A stretch of 64,000 bases of DNA from Imtechella halotolerans (GTDB taxonomy: Bacteria > Bacteroidota > Bacteroidia > Flavobacteriales > Flavobacteriaceae): NCBI RefSeq assembly GCF_028743515.2, contig NZ_CP117969.2, positions 1,423,001-1,487,000 of the forward strand. Reading direction: 5' to 3'. Within the stretch, counting starts at the first letter, position 1, and every line of letters starts with the position of its first letter. The notes under the pieces are model-generated. The model saw only the letters and a program-made list of their open reading frames with translations, made no database searches and was not told the DNA's origin. Positions 18,299 to 27,831 of this stretch are shown one piece after another. Made by a program: the position numbers and the translations under genes.

Positions 18299-20662
18299 TT
18301 AGTCTTTTAGGAGTACTGAATTAAACAGCTTTAAGATTCTTTTGTATTCATCTGTCCAACTACTAGGCTCTACAAACCCGTGGTCTTCAGCTGGATACAC
18401 AGCCATTTCCCAATTATCCTTACCCAACTCAATCAAACGCTGTGACAAACGCACTACGTCTTGAAAATGCACATTCACATCAACCATCCCATGAGCAATG
18501 AGCAAATGTCCTTTTAATCCTTCTGCAAAATAAATAGGTGATGATTTTCGATAGGCTTCTGGATCATATTTGGGTTCATTTAATATATTAGAGGTATATC
18601 CATGATTATAATGGGCCCAATCAGTCACAGAACGTAATGCGGCACCAGCAGCAAACGTATCAGATTCATTAAACATAGCCATTAGGGTAATAAATCCACC
18701 ATAGCTTCCACCATAAATACCAATTTTATCAGCATCTATACCTTGAGTACCTATTAAATACTTCGCTCCATCAACCTGGTCGCTTAAATCTTTACCGCCC
18801 ATATGACGATAAATACCCGTACGCCAATCTCTACCATATCCCGCACTTGCTCTGTAATCGATATCAAGAACTGTGTACCCTAAATCTGTAAGTAAATTAT
18901 GGAACATATATTCTCTAAAATAGGAGGACCACCATTTATGAACATTTTGGAGGTAACCAGCTCCATGGACAAAAATAACAGCAGCGCCATTTTTGGCCTC
19001 TGGACTAGGTGTATATAATCTTGCCGGAACTTGTGCTCCGTCTGTAGCAGTAAAACGGATATATTGAGGGTCTCTCCAATCATATTGCTTAAACTCCTCA
19101 GATTGCCCGCTTGTCAAAGCAACCGCATGTTCAGTAGCCTTGTTACGTTTATAATACAATTCCCAAGGTTTATTACTATAAGAATATAGAATTGCTAAGT
19201 GCTTCTCATCAGGAGAAAGGGCTACTTCATTATTACCGGTAAGGCTTGTAAGTTTTTCCATTTTCCCACCAAATAATGGCATTTTATAAAAGTGGCGTTC
19301 TCCTGGATCAACTTCAGAGGTTGTTAAATACCAATGTGAACCATCTTTAGAAACAAATGGATCAAATACTTCATAAGAACCTTTAGTCAATGCCTTCTGA
19401 GTCCCTGAAATAACATCGTGTATATATAAATGAGAATATCCGGTTGCTTCAGATTGATAATAAATATGTCGATTATCAGGTAACCATCCTAAGGTTCCTC
19501 CTCCCATTGACCAACCAATTCCAGGGCCAGAAATCCAGGCTTCATCACGTTGTCTATCTAATGTATTCAATGCCCCTGTTTCCATATCGACCCTTGCAAT
19601 CCAACGATCCTTATTATCCTTAGAACGAATATTTACAACGGCTTTGGAACCATCATTTGAAAAATAAAGTCTAGAGAAAAAAACATCGCGTTCAGTCGGT
19701 TCCCATTCCTTATCAGGATAGTCCTTTACGTAGTCAGGAAGATCCTTTATTCCCGGTAGCTGATCTGCTTTCACAAAATACACGGTATCTTTTTCAATAT
19801 GATAAATGGCTAACTCTACTTGGGTTTTGTCATCACCTACTTTTGAACGGGTGTTTAAATCTACAGTGTATCCGGATGCATCAATATAATCAGGTACAAT
19901 GGTTCGATCACCACCTGTCCGTGTTATTAAATTAAAGGAAACATAGGATCCATTTGGAGATACTTGGATGTTGGAAATTGACTTTTTACCAGTGTAAAAG
20001 GTAAAAGGTTCTTTATCCTTAATCATATCACGATAGCTATCACTACTTTTCTTATTCTCAACACGTTGATTTACTACCTTTAAAAGTTTTAAATTTTCAT
20101 CCTCTAACCATTTGTCTTTTTCAGAAATGTCCTCAGATTTTTGTTTTGGGGCATCTCCCTGTACAATACGTGTTATTTTTGTTAACTTTCCGGAACTTCT
20201 ATTAAATATATAGGCATTGTTCTCATACTGGAAAGCAATTTTGTTTTCATCCTCCAAAAAGATTGGAGTGCTTATGGTCCCAGGTAACTCTATTATGTCT
20301 GCTACTGTTCGTTGACGAAGATTATAAATTTTTAAAATATTTTTCTGCGTAAAAACCTTTAACGTCTTCGTTGCATTATAGGTACCATTGGCTGGCAATT
20401 GCTCCTTTTGAGCTTTCCAATTCACTTTCTCTATTGCCTTTTTTCCGACTGCTATCCGGTAGAGTGAGTCTGCAGGGTTGCCCTCCGGATTATAATTAAA
20501 ATACATATACTCACTATGCTCATCCCAATGAACATTAGAAGGAAACGTACCCATCCACTTAGGATCTTTCATTATTTTTTCTACAGAAAGTACACTTGTT
20601 TGGCCACAAACTATGGTGCTAAAAAACAAGAATGCTAGGGTGTAATAAAAATGTTTGGTCAT
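18299..20662 (-). CDS. Secreted S9-family prolyl oligopeptidase/dipeptidyl peptidase
   Basis: A 787-residue serine peptidase with a signal peptide (1-20, ending VCGQ), a central beta-propeller over about 60-540, and a C-terminal alpha/beta-hydrolase domain. The catalytic Ser653 is in GGSYGGF, Asp728 in GMVDVNVH and His761 in AEDHGF; the HGAGYLQ oxyanion loop precedes them. The layout fits the DPP4/acylaminoacyl-peptidase group, which release dipeptides in the periplasm. The exact specificity cannot be read. The upstream DUF2911 gene has its own terminator, so the two are separate units. Confidence 0.9.
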   Translation of the reverse strand: MTKHFYYTLAFLFFSTIVCGQTSVLSVEKIMKDPKWMGTFPSNVHWDEHSEYMYFNYNPEGNPADSLYRIAVGKKAIEKVNWKAQKEQLPANGTYNATKTLKVFTQKNILKIYNLRQRTVADIIELPGTISTPIFLEDENKIAFQYENNAYIFNRSSGKLTKITRIVQGDAPKQKSEDISEKDKWLEDENLKLLKVVNQRVENKKSSDSYRDMIKDKEPFTFYTGKKSISNIQVSPNGSYVSFNLITRTGGDRTIVPDYIDASGYTVDLNTRSKVGDDKTQVELAIYHIEKDTVYFVKADQLPGIKDLPDYVKDYPDKEWEPTERDVFFSRLYFSNDGSKAVVNIRSKDNKDRWIARVDMETGALNTLDRQRDEAWISGPGIGWSMGGGTLGWLPDNRHIYYQSEATGYSHLYIHDVISGTQKALTKGSYEVFDPFVSKDGSHWYLTTSEVDPGERHFYKMPLFGGKMEKLTSLTGNNEVALSPDEKHLAILYSYSNKPWELYYKRNKATEHAVALTSGQSEEFKQYDWRDPQYIRFTATDGAQVPARLYTPSPEAKNGAAVIFVHGAGYLQNVHKWWSSYFREYMFHNLLTDLGYTVLDIDYRASAGYGRDWRTGIYRHMGGKDLSDQVDGAKYLIGTQGIDADKIGIYGGSYGGFITLMAMFNESDTFAAGAALRSVTDWAHYNHGYTSNILNEPKYDPEAYRKSSPIYFAEGLKGHLLIAHGMVDVNVHFQDVVRLSQRLIELGKDNWEMAVYPAEDHGFVEPSSWTDEYKRILKLFNSVLLKD

Positions 20663-20703
20663 TATTAGTGTTAGATTGGTTTATATTCGTAAACATCAAA
20701 AAA

Positions 20704-20737
20704 GTAAAAAAAAACCGCCTCATATAAAGAGGCGGTT
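20704..20737 (-). terminator. Terminator of the DUF2911 gene
   Basis: On the minus strand AACCGCCTC pairs with GAGGCGGTT (20737-20729 with 20721-20713) across a seven-base loop, followed by a long T-tract. It separates the DUF2911 gene from the peptidase gene. Confidence 0.8.
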
Positions 20738-20756
20738 CAACTCTTATGGTAATGCT

Positions 20757-21599
20757 TTATTTAGCACCCCATTCTTTTAAGGAATCCTTATTCATTTTTA
20801 CATAATCAGCATTACCTGCTGCCTCAGCCATTTGTAATGATTTTTTAGCAATTTCAATGGCTTCTTTTTTCAATCCAGCTTTTGCATATATAAGAGACTG
20901 TTGTCTGTATTGCCAAAATTGTGGTGAAGGACTCATTGAAATGGCCTTATCCATCCACTCCTTCGCTTTAGCAATATCCTTACCTTCTTCTAAATAATAA
21001 ACTGCTGCTGTGTAATAATCTCCAGAAGATGGACCTGCCAAAACTTTGTTTATATTGGCAAGCGTCTTTGATTCTGTTGGTACCATAAATGGAACGGAAA
21101 CATGTGTATTTTCCCAACGAATATGAAGTGTTGCTCCATTATTAGAAACATCTCCTATTTCCATTGTAAAAGTCTCTGTAGGTATGCTTGATTTTTGAAC
21201 TGGTACATTTATCATAGCTGCCACTTTGGAATCATCCCAGTTAGCAGGCATTCCCCAATTATTGGTGTCCGCATAAAAATAAACACTCCATGACCCTGCC
21301 GAAGGCTTTGTAAACACAGCATAACTTCCTTTTTTCAACGTTTTACCACCTATGGTTACTTCATCACTGAATGTCACTACTGAATTAGCATTCGCTCCAG
21401 TACGCCACATTACATCATAAGGAACTAAATTTCCAAAAACAACACGTCCCTTCATGGAAGGTCGAGAATAATTCAAGGTCACATCAGTAAGTCCTACTTT
21501 TTGTTCCACTTTAGCTGCAGGACTTGGTTGTGGTGCCTCTATTTGAGACCATGCAAGGCAACCGGATAATAACAGCGTAAATAATACTAGTTTTTTCAT
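20757..21599 (-). CDS. DUF2911 protein with C-terminal TPR-like helices
   Basis: A 280-residue secreted protein with a signal peptide (1-19, ending CLAWS). A DUF2911 domain at about 27-172 holds the family landmarks VTLNYSRPSMKGR, MWRTGANANSV and GSYAVFTKPSAGSW. Helical TPR-like repeats occupy about 180-270 (YYLEEGKDIAKAKEWMDKAI). DUF2911 is common in Bacteroidota and has no established biochemical role. The periplasm is the likely site. Confidence 0.85.
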   Translation of the reverse strand: MKKLVLFTLLLSGCLAWSQIEAPQPSPAAKVEQKVGLTDVTLNYSRPSMKGRVVFGNLVPYDVMWRTGANANSVVTFSDEVTIGGKTLKKGSYAVFTKPSAGSWSVYFYADTNNWGMPANWDDSKVAAMINVPVQKSSIPTETFTMEIGDVSNNGATLHIRWENTHVSVPFMVPTESKTLANINKVLAGPSSGDYYTAAVYYLEEGKDIAKAKEWMDKAISMSPSPQFWQYRQQSLIYAKAGLKKEAIEIAKKSLQMAEAAGNADYVKMNKDSLKEWGAK

Positions 21600-21709
21600 G
21601 TTAGTAGTGGTTTATTGTTTGGACAACTAAATTACTATTTCTTGAATTGCTTATATGTTAACAAAACCTTAAAGAAAATAGTCTTTCTTATTTTTGTTTA
21701 TTCTTTTTG

Positions 21710-21717
21710 TATTTTTG
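21710..21717 (+). promoter_or_regulatory. Possible -7 box of the SRPBCC/photolyase operon
   Basis: TATTTTTG fits TAnnTTTG and ends 18 bases before the ATG at 21736. A second copy lies at 21689-21696. No TTTG was found at the expected -33 distance. Confidence 0.35.
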
Positions 21718-21735
21718 TTAAACAAAATAATTTAT

Positions 21736-22197
21736 ATGTATTCAATACACAAGACAGTTGAACTACCCATCCCGATGGAAAAGGCCTGGGATTTTTTTTC
21801 ACGTCCTGAAAATTTATCCACCATGACACCAACTCACATGAACTTCAGGATATTAAATGGTAAACCAAAACCAATGTATGCAGGTCAACTAATTTCCTAC
21901 TACGTTTCACCTTTTAAAGGAATTAAAGTTTTATGGGTTACCGAAATCACTCATGTTACCGATAATAGTTTTTTTGTAGATGAACAGCGTATAGGCCCTT
22001 ATAAGCTATGGCATCATCAACACTTTATCAAACCCATCAAAAACGGTGTACTTGTCGAGGATATTGTTCATTACGCTATGCCTTATGGCTTTATCGGGAA
22101 AATTTTAAATACCTTCCTAGTTAGAAAAAAATTAAGGCACATTTTTGAATACAGATCAAAAAAACTCATAGAACTTTTTGGATCCTATGAACACTAA
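21736..22197 (+). CDS. SRPBCC-family (START/Bet v1-like) protein
   Basis: A 153-residue helix-grip protein (VELPIPMEKAWDFFSRPENL, later FVDEQRIGPYKLWHHQHFI) of the polyketide-cyclase/SRPBCC superfamily. The ATG at 21736 is preferred over an upstream TTG, because the hydrophobic extension is absent from relatives and the predicted promoter overlaps it. It overlaps the photolyase ORF by 11 bases and precedes it. Such pairs recur in flavobacterial light-response loci, so a role in DNA repair or light response is a guess. Confidence 0.82.
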   Translation: MYSIHKTVELPIPMEKAWDFFSRPENLSTMTPTHMNFRILNGKPKPMYAGQLISYYVSPFKGIKVLWVTEITHVTDNSFFVDEQRIGPYKLWHHQHFIKPIKNGVLVEDIVHYAMPYGFIGKILNTFLVRKKLRHIFEYRSKKLIELFGSYEH

Positions 22198-23500
22198 ATT
22201 ACGTATATCGATTTGTTGGTTTAGAAGGGACTTACGTTGGGATGACCACACGGCATTATGGCACGCACTTCAAAGTAATTTCCCAGTACTTCCTATTTTT
22301 ATATTCGACCCTGAAATTTTATCCCAGTTCCCGGAGAATGATTCCAGAGTGCATTTTATTTATAACAAACTTCAGGAATTAAACAAACTAGTTTCTATAG
22401 AGAACCGGGGAATTGCACAATATTACGGAACGGTTGAATCTGTTTTCAATCATCTTCTAAAAGAATTTGATATCCAGGGTGTCTATACTAATGAAGACTA
22501 TGAACCTGCATCTATTGAAAGAGACCAAATGGTTTCCGCACTGCTTAGTGTACATAATATCCCTTTATACTCATTTAAAGATCAATTGATCTTTGCGAAA
22601 AATGAAGTATGCAAACCTGATGGATCTCCTTATGTTGTTTACACCCCTTTTATGAAAAAGTGGAAAGAAAATTATGCAACACAAAAACCGCTAGTTCACC
22701 CCTCTGATAGCGAACTAAGTAAGCTGCTGCAAATGGACTCATTACCTAGAGTATCTATGACAGAAATTGAGCTTACAACGCCAACCCATCAAGTTGAATC
22801 ATACAATATTGACACAGAATTTTTAGATACCTACGCTCTAACTCGCAATACCCCTTCCATTAAAGGGAGCGTACTAGGTCCTCATCTTAGATTTGGCACT
22901 CTCAGTATCCGAAAGTTAGTTCGATTGGCCTATGCATCTTCAAAACAGGAAATATTTTTAAATGAATTAATATGGAGGGAATTTTTCAGCAGTATTTTAT
23001 GGCATTTTCCTCATACGATTACTAAAAGTTTTAAACCAGCTTATGACACTATTAAATGGAGAAACAATCCTGAAGAGTTCAAGGCATGGTGTGAGGGTAA
23101 AACCGGATATCCTCTAGTGGATGCAGGGATGAGGGAACTTAACAAAACGGGATATATGCACAATAGAGTGCGAATGGTTGTGGCAAGTTTTCTGTGCAAA
23201 CACTTATTAATTGACTGGAGATGGGGGGAGGCTTACTTTGCAGAAAAATTACTTGACTACGAAATAGCGAGCAATATAGGTAACTGGCAATGGGTTGCCG
23301 GTTGTGGTGTAGACGCTGCACCCTACTTCAGGATTTTTAATCCCACAGAACAGCTTAAAAAATTTGATTCCGATAAAAAATACATTCATAAATGGGTAGT
23401 CGATATCAATGAATTTACCTATCCACACCCAATTGTAGACCATTCCTTTGCAAGAGAACGTTGTTTAGCCACCTATAAGGAGGCTCTTTCGGTTATATAG
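22187..23500 (+). CDS. Cryptochrome/DNA photolyase family protein
   Basis: Flavoprotein of about 437 residues. The N-terminal alpha/beta antenna domain opens with ICWFRRDLRWDDHTAL. The C-terminal FAD domain contains LNELIWREFFSSIL, TGYPLVDAGMRELNKTGYMH, FLCKHLLIDWRWGE and IASNIGNWQWVAGCGVDA. These are class I CPD photolyase landmarks, including the tryptophans that relay electrons to FAD. The likely role is light-driven repair of cyclobutane pyrimidine dimers; a blue-light receptor cannot be excluded. ATG 22187 is favoured over the TTG at 22178. It follows the SRPBCC gene with an 11-base overlap and ends 1 base before the convergent GntR gene. Confidence 0.9.
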   Translation: MNTKLRISICWFRRDLRWDDHTALWHALQSNFPVLPIFIFDPEILSQFPENDSRVHFIYNKLQELNKLVSIENRGIAQYYGTVESVFNHLLKEFDIQGVYTNEDYEPASIERDQMVSALLSVHNIPLYSFKDQLIFAKNEVCKPDGSPYVVYTPFMKKWKENYATQKPLVHPSDSELSKLLQMDSLPRVSMTEIELTTPTHQVESYNIDTEFLDTYALTRNTPSIKGSVLGPHLRFGTLSIRKLVRLAYASSKQEIFLNELIWREFFSSILWHFPHTITKSFKPAYDTIKWRNNPEEFKAWCEGKTGYPLVDAGMRELNKTGYMHNRVRMVVASFLCKHLLIDWRWGEAYFAEKLLDYEIASNIGNWQWVAGCGVDAAPYFRIFNPTEQLKKFDSDKKYIHKWVVDINEFTYPHPIVDHSFARERCLATYKEALSVI

Positions 23501-23501
23501 T

Positions 23502-24503
23502 TTATAATGAATTCCGAATAATTAAGGACGATTCATTGGCAATCTGAGAACTATTTTTGTGTTTAATCATTGTTGCCAATAAGGATCCCATAGCTTTAAA
23601 ATCAGTTGAAATTGTGGTAATACCTTCGGCTACTACTTCCTTTAAAGGTGTATCATTATAAGAAATAACACCTATATCCTCACCTACTATTAACTTCTGT
23701 GTTTTAGCAGCTTTAAGTAAGTGTACTAGGTCGTTATCATTTGGTAGTATATACACACTTGATGGCTTTAATAAATTGGACTGAAATTCAGCTGTTACTT
23801 CATAAGAGAATGAAAACATAGTACAAAAACGAATAAATCCTTCTTGCATACCTAAAGGTTCCTTTCGTCTGTCAAACACTAGAACAAGACGCTCGTACTT
23901 TTTTAATAGGTCCATTCCGGAATATAATGCCTTGCTGATATCTTTAGAAAAATGTTGATAAACAGCTCCATAAGAGTCGGTACCAGATTCGCGTACTTGA
24001 TCCAAAAGATACACCTGTTTAGCAGGCAATAATTTAATGGGTTCCAAGGCGTTGGGTAAATTGGCAGGCATAATAGCATACGCATCATAACTACCAGCAC
24101 TCTCTTCAATTAGTTTTTTGTACATCACAGGATTAAAATGATGCACGAAAATATCAACTTCAGCTGCTTCTCCTAGGGCTTCTAAAAAAGAATTATAAAG
24201 CACTTCTTTAAAAGCGTTAAGTTCATCAAACAACAAAAAAACACGCTGCTTATAATCCGTTTTAACGCTCTTTATGTAATATCCTTTTCCAGGAACACCT
24301 ACAATAACACCTTTATTTTTTAAAGCTGCATATGCTGTAAGGACTGTGTCCCGAGAAAAATCATGTGCTTCACAAATGGTATTTACAGAAGGCAACTTAT
24401 CCCCTTTCTTGAGGGCTCCATTACTAATAGCCTCTTGAACCGCCACGATAATCTGCTTATACTTTTGCAAATTAGAATTCTCAAATGCTTTTGATGTCAA
24501 CAT
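23502..24503 (-). CDS. GntR-family regulator with LacI-type sugar-sensing domain
   Basis: A 333-residue regulator. An N-terminal winged helix-turn-helix of GntR type (about 10-75; KYKQIIVAVQEAISNGALKK, then SRDTVLTAYAALKNKG) is fused to a periplasmic-binding-protein-like effector domain (about 85-325). ATG 24503 is chosen over a TTG five codons upstream. It is divergent from galM and likely controls galactose uptake and Leloir genes through the inverted repeats at 24524-24544. Effector and sign of regulation are inferred. Confidence 0.85.
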   Translation of the reverse strand: MLTSKAFENSNLQKYKQIIVAVQEAISNGALKKGDKLPSVNTICEAHDFSRDTVLTAYAALKNKGVIVGVPGKGYYIKSVKTDYKQRVFLLFDELNAFKEVLYNSFLEALGEAAEVDIFVHHFNPVMYKKLIEESAGSYDAYAIMPANLPNALEPIKLLPAKQVYLLDQVRESGTDSYGAVYQHFSKDISKALYSGMDLLKKYERLVLVFDRRKEPLGMQEGFIRFCTMFSFSYEVTAEFQSNLLKPSSVYILPNDNDLVHLLKAAKTQKLIVGEDIGVISYNDTPLKEVVAEGITTISTDFKAMGSLLATMIKHKNSSQIANESSLIIRNSL

Positions 24504-24523
24504 GGTGGCAAGATACAAAATTT

Positions 24524-24544
24524 ACCAACTGGTGGGTACCGGTA
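24524..24544. promoter_or_regulatory. Putative operator in the galactose divergent region
   Basis: The spacer between the regulator and galM holds overlapping inverted repeats: ACCA-AC-TGGT (24524-24533) and the palindrome TACCGGTA (24537-24544). The half-sites ACTGGT (24528-24533) and ACCGGT (24538-24543) recur 10 bases apart. It is the most symmetrical sequence in this intergenic region. Confidence 0.35.
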
Positions 24545-24592
24545 TGTTTTAACTCTTTTGAATTTGTACTTTTAAACTGAAAAATAATTCTC

Positions 24593-25606
24593 ATGATCCC
24601 TTCTATAAAAAAACAACCATTTGGAACCATCGAAGAACAACCCATTTGGCTATTCATGCTCTCAAATTCCAATGGAATGAACGTAAGTATTACAAATTAC
24701 GGTGGAATAATCACTTCCATACAGGTTCCTAAAAACGATGAACTAATAGAAACCACACTAGGATTCAATACCTTAGAAGAATATCTATCTGAAGACTATC
24801 GAAAAAACTATCCCTACCTTGGAGCTCTTATAGGTCGAAATGCAGGGAGAATTCAAAATGGTAACTGTCCCCTTGAAGGTCATATGTGGCAACTGACTGT
24901 AAACCATGGAAAGCATCAACTTCATGGAGGTTTTAAAGGGTTTGACAGTATGGTATGGAAAGTTGTGGATTATGGAGCACAACCTAATCCTTTTGTCAAA
25001 CTAGAGCATTTTAGCCCTGACGGTCATGAAGGTTATCCAGGAAATATTACTGTAGAAGTAACTTACAGTCTATCAAATACGAATGAACTTAAAGTTACCT
25101 ATGAAGCCCAGACGGATGCCACAACATTGCTTAATTTAACTCAACATGCCTACTTTAACTTTAATAACGCCAAAGGACCTGTAACTTCCCATGTATTACA
25201 ATTAGAGGCTGATCATTATATTCCTGTGGATGACGAATTAATTCCATTTGGAACAACAAAAAATGTAGAGGGTAGCCCTCTTGATTTTAGAGAAGCAAAA
25301 CAAGTCATCCCATCAATTGATCATTCCTTCATTCCTTCAACACCTGGGAAAGTTGGATCGCTCTTCCATGAAGGCTACGACATACTAATGAATGTATATA
25401 CTGATAATCCGATAATACACATTTACACTGGTGATTACATTCCCGTTCTTCACCCTAAAAATCGAAACGCTATGGGGCCATTAAGTGGAATATGTTTTGA
25501 AGCACAAGGTTATTCTGACGCTCCTAACCAGCCCAATTTCCCTAATAACTATCTGACCCCACAAGAAAAATACAGTAGGTATACGATTTTTGAATTTATT
25601 TTTTAA
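24593..25606 (+). CDS. galM: Galactose mutarotase (aldose 1-epimerase)
   Basis: Interconverts alpha- and beta-galactose so that galactokinase receives the alpha anomer. The catalytic residues align with the family: His111 in QLHGGFKGF, His185 in TQHAYFNF and Glu303 in CFEAQGYSD. The binding landmark GRNAGRI sits at about 81-87. At 337 residues it has normal length. It opens an operon with galK (2-base gap), galT and a sugar symporter and has no signal peptide, so it acts in the cytoplasm. Confidence 0.92.
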   Translation: MIPSIKKQPFGTIEEQPIWLFMLSNSNGMNVSITNYGGIITSIQVPKNDELIETTLGFNTLEEYLSEDYRKNYPYLGALIGRNAGRIQNGNCPLEGHMWQLTVNHGKHQLHGGFKGFDSMVWKVVDYGAQPNPFVKLEHFSPDGHEGYPGNITVEVTYSLSNTNELKVTYEAQTDATTLLNLTQHAYFNFNNAKGPVTSHVLQLEADHYIPVDDELIPFGTTKNVEGSPLDFREAKQVIPSIDHSFIPSTPGKVGSLFHEGYDILMNVYTDNPIIHIYTGDYIPVLHPKNRNAMGPLSGICFEAQGYSDAPNQPNFPNNYLTPQEKYSRYTIFEFIF

Positions 25607-25608
25607 TC

Positions 25609-26766
25609 ATGCAAACATTATTACAACAAGAATTTCGTTCTCGATATAATCACGATTTTGATCGATTATTTTTTGCTCCGGCACGAGTTAATCTCATCGG
25701 TGAACATATCGATTACAATGGTGGACTCGTTATGCCATGCGCTATAACACATGGAACTTATTTAGCAATTAAACGAACCGAAGAGCCCGTTCTGAAATTT
25801 AGTAGTCTCAACTTTCCAGAAGATACTTTTGAAATTCCAATTCAAAACTCCTATACAAAGAATAAAGACTATTGGGTAAATTACCCCTTAGGAGTAGTGG
25901 ACTATTTCACTCAAAAAGGATTGGAACCCGGAGGCATGGAATTTCTTTTCTACGGGAATATACCAAATGGAGCCGGTCTTTCTTCATCTGCATCCATTGA
26001 GGTAGTTACGGCTTATGCTATTAAAACACTATACAATGTATCCTATGGCACTACCCAAATTGCATTACTTTCACAGGAGGTTGAAAACAATTTTGTGGGG
26101 GTAAATTGTGGTATAATGGATCAGTTTTCAATTGCCATGGGAAAAGCCAACCATGCGTTGGTACTTGACTGTGAAACCTTAGAATTCAACTATATTCCTT
26201 TTCAATTAAAGGATCACACGTTACTTGTTCTTAACACAAACAAACAAAGAACCTTAGCGGCTTCTAAATATAATGAGCGTAGAGCTACTTGTGAAGCCGC
26301 ATTAAAGATTTTTAATCAAAAAGGATCCTTCTCGAGTTTATGTACGATTCCAGAAGATTTCTTTGAGAATCATAAAGAAATGCTCACTCCGGAAATGCAA
26401 CAAAGGGTAAAACACGTTATTTATGAAAACCAACGGGTGCATCAAAGTGCACAAGCACTCAAGCAAAATAACATTATTGAATTTGGCCAATTGATGAATG
26501 CTTCACATGAATCGCTGATGAACGATTATGAGGTTACCGGATTGGAACTTGATACAATCTATCTTGAAAGCATTGCTTTTTCAGGAGTGGTTGGCTGTAG
26601 GATGACAGGTGCCGGTTTTGGAGGTTGCGCTATCGCTTTGGTTGAAAATAACCGAGTTGAAGACTACAAAACCCACATCTCAAATCAATATTTTAACAAA
26701 ATAGGCTATGCCCCAACTATTTACGAAGTTTCCATAGGTGGTGGTGTGCAAGAAATAATTCTATAA
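25609..26766 (+). CDS. galK: Galactokinase
   Basis: Phosphorylates alpha-D-galactose to galactose 1-phosphate. It is a GHMP kinase of 385 residues. The galactokinase signature is ARVNLIGEHIDYNGG. The ATP motif is NGAGLSSSASIE. The third GHMP motif is RMTGAGFGGCAIAL. The stop codon lies 9 bases before galT. Confidence 0.95.
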   Translation: MQTLLQQEFRSRYNHDFDRLFFAPARVNLIGEHIDYNGGLVMPCAITHGTYLAIKRTEEPVLKFSSLNFPEDTFEIPIQNSYTKNKDYWVNYPLGVVDYFTQKGLEPGGMEFLFYGNIPNGAGLSSSASIEVVTAYAIKTLYNVSYGTTQIALLSQEVENNFVGVNCGIMDQFSIAMGKANHALVLDCETLEFNYIPFQLKDHTLLVLNTNKQRTLAASKYNERRATCEAALKIFNQKGSFSSLCTIPEDFFENHKEMLTPEMQQRVKHVIYENQRVHQSAQALKQNNIIEFGQLMNASHESLMNDYEVTGLELDTIYLESIAFSGVVGCRMTGAGFGGCAIALVENNRVEDYKTHISNQYFNKIGYAPTIYEVSIGGGVQEIIL

Positions 26767-26775
26767 ATTAGACAC

Positions 26776-27831
26776 ATGATTTTATTCGACCCTACCGAAC
26801 ATCCTCATAAACGCTTTAACCCTTTACAAGACGAATGGATTTTGGTCTCTCCTCATAGAGCCAAACGCCCTTGGCAGGGTCAGCAAGAAAAGACTCCAGC
26901 CGATAATCGCCCCGATTACGATGATACTTGCTATCTATGTCCGGGAAATATTCGTGCCAATGGAATAGCAAATCCTGACTATGAAGACAGCTATGTATTC
27001 GACAATGACTTTGCCGCGTTAAAAAATGAAATAATTGCCCAACCTGAAGTTGCTTCAACTAGTTTTTTCAAATTTCAACCCGAATACGGTATTTGCAGAG
27101 TGGTGTGTTTTTCACCTAAACACAACCTTACCATTCCTGAAATGGAAGTGTCTCAACTCACTAAAGTAGTTCAAACCTGGATTCATGAGTATCGTACCCT
27201 TGGTGCCATAGAAGAAATTAACTACGTTCAGATATTTGAAAATAAAGGAAGTATTATGGGGTGTAGTAATCCACATCCTCATGGTCAAATTTGGGCTCAG
27301 CACACACTTCCAACAAAAGTTGCTAAAGTAGCCACTCAACTTAATGCTTATTTTCAAAAACATCAACGTACCTTATTAGAGGACTACCTTACGGAAGAAA
27401 CCAATGCAGAAGAACGTATCGTAGTTCGAAATGACTTCTTCACAGCACTGGTTCCATATTGGGCTACTTGGCCATTTGAAACTATGATCATTAGTAATAG
27501 AGCAATTAGTAATATTACAGAAATGACCAAAGAAGAACAACTTGCCTTTGCAGAGATACTACAACAGCTTACCATCAAATACGACAATCTATTTGAAACT
27601 TCCTTCCCATACTCAGCTGGAATTCACCAAGCACCAACAGATGGAAAGGAACACCCTGAATGGCATTTCCATATGCATTTTTACCCACCCCTTTTAAGAT
27701 CGGCTTCCGTCAAAAAATTCATGGTGGGTTATGAAATGTTAGCAGAATCTCAGCGGGACATTACCCCAGAGAGAAGCGCACAATTATTACGAGAGCAATC
27801 TACCATACATTATAAAAAACAACGTATATGA
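26776..27831 (+). CDS. galT: UDP-glucose--hexose-1-phosphate uridylyltransferase
   Basis: Exchanges UMP between UDP-glucose and galactose 1-phosphate. The HIT-type nucleophile motif is HPH, His167 and His169 within NPHPHGQIW. The zinc-type cysteines Cys52 and Cys55 lie in TCYLCPGN, and the C-terminal half has HMHFYPP. The 351-residue length is usual. The stop overlaps the ATG of the symporter gene by four bases (ATGA), so the two are translationally coupled. galE is not in the window. Confidence 0.95.
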   Translation: MILFDPTEHPHKRFNPLQDEWILVSPHRAKRPWQGQQEKTPADNRPDYDDTCYLCPGNIRANGIANPDYEDSYVFDNDFAALKNEIIAQPEVASTSFFKFQPEYGICRVVCFSPKHNLTIPEMEVSQLTKVVQTWIHEYRTLGAIEEINYVQIFENKGSIMGCSNPHPHGQIWAQHTLPTKVAKVATQLNAYFQKHQRTLLEDYLTEETNAEERIVVRNDFFTALVPYWATWPFETMIISNRAISNITEMTKEEQLAFAEILQQLTIKYDNLFETSFPYSAGIHQAPTDGKEHPEWHFHMHFYPPLLRSASVKKFMVGYEMLAESQRDITPERSAQLLREQSTIHYKKQRI

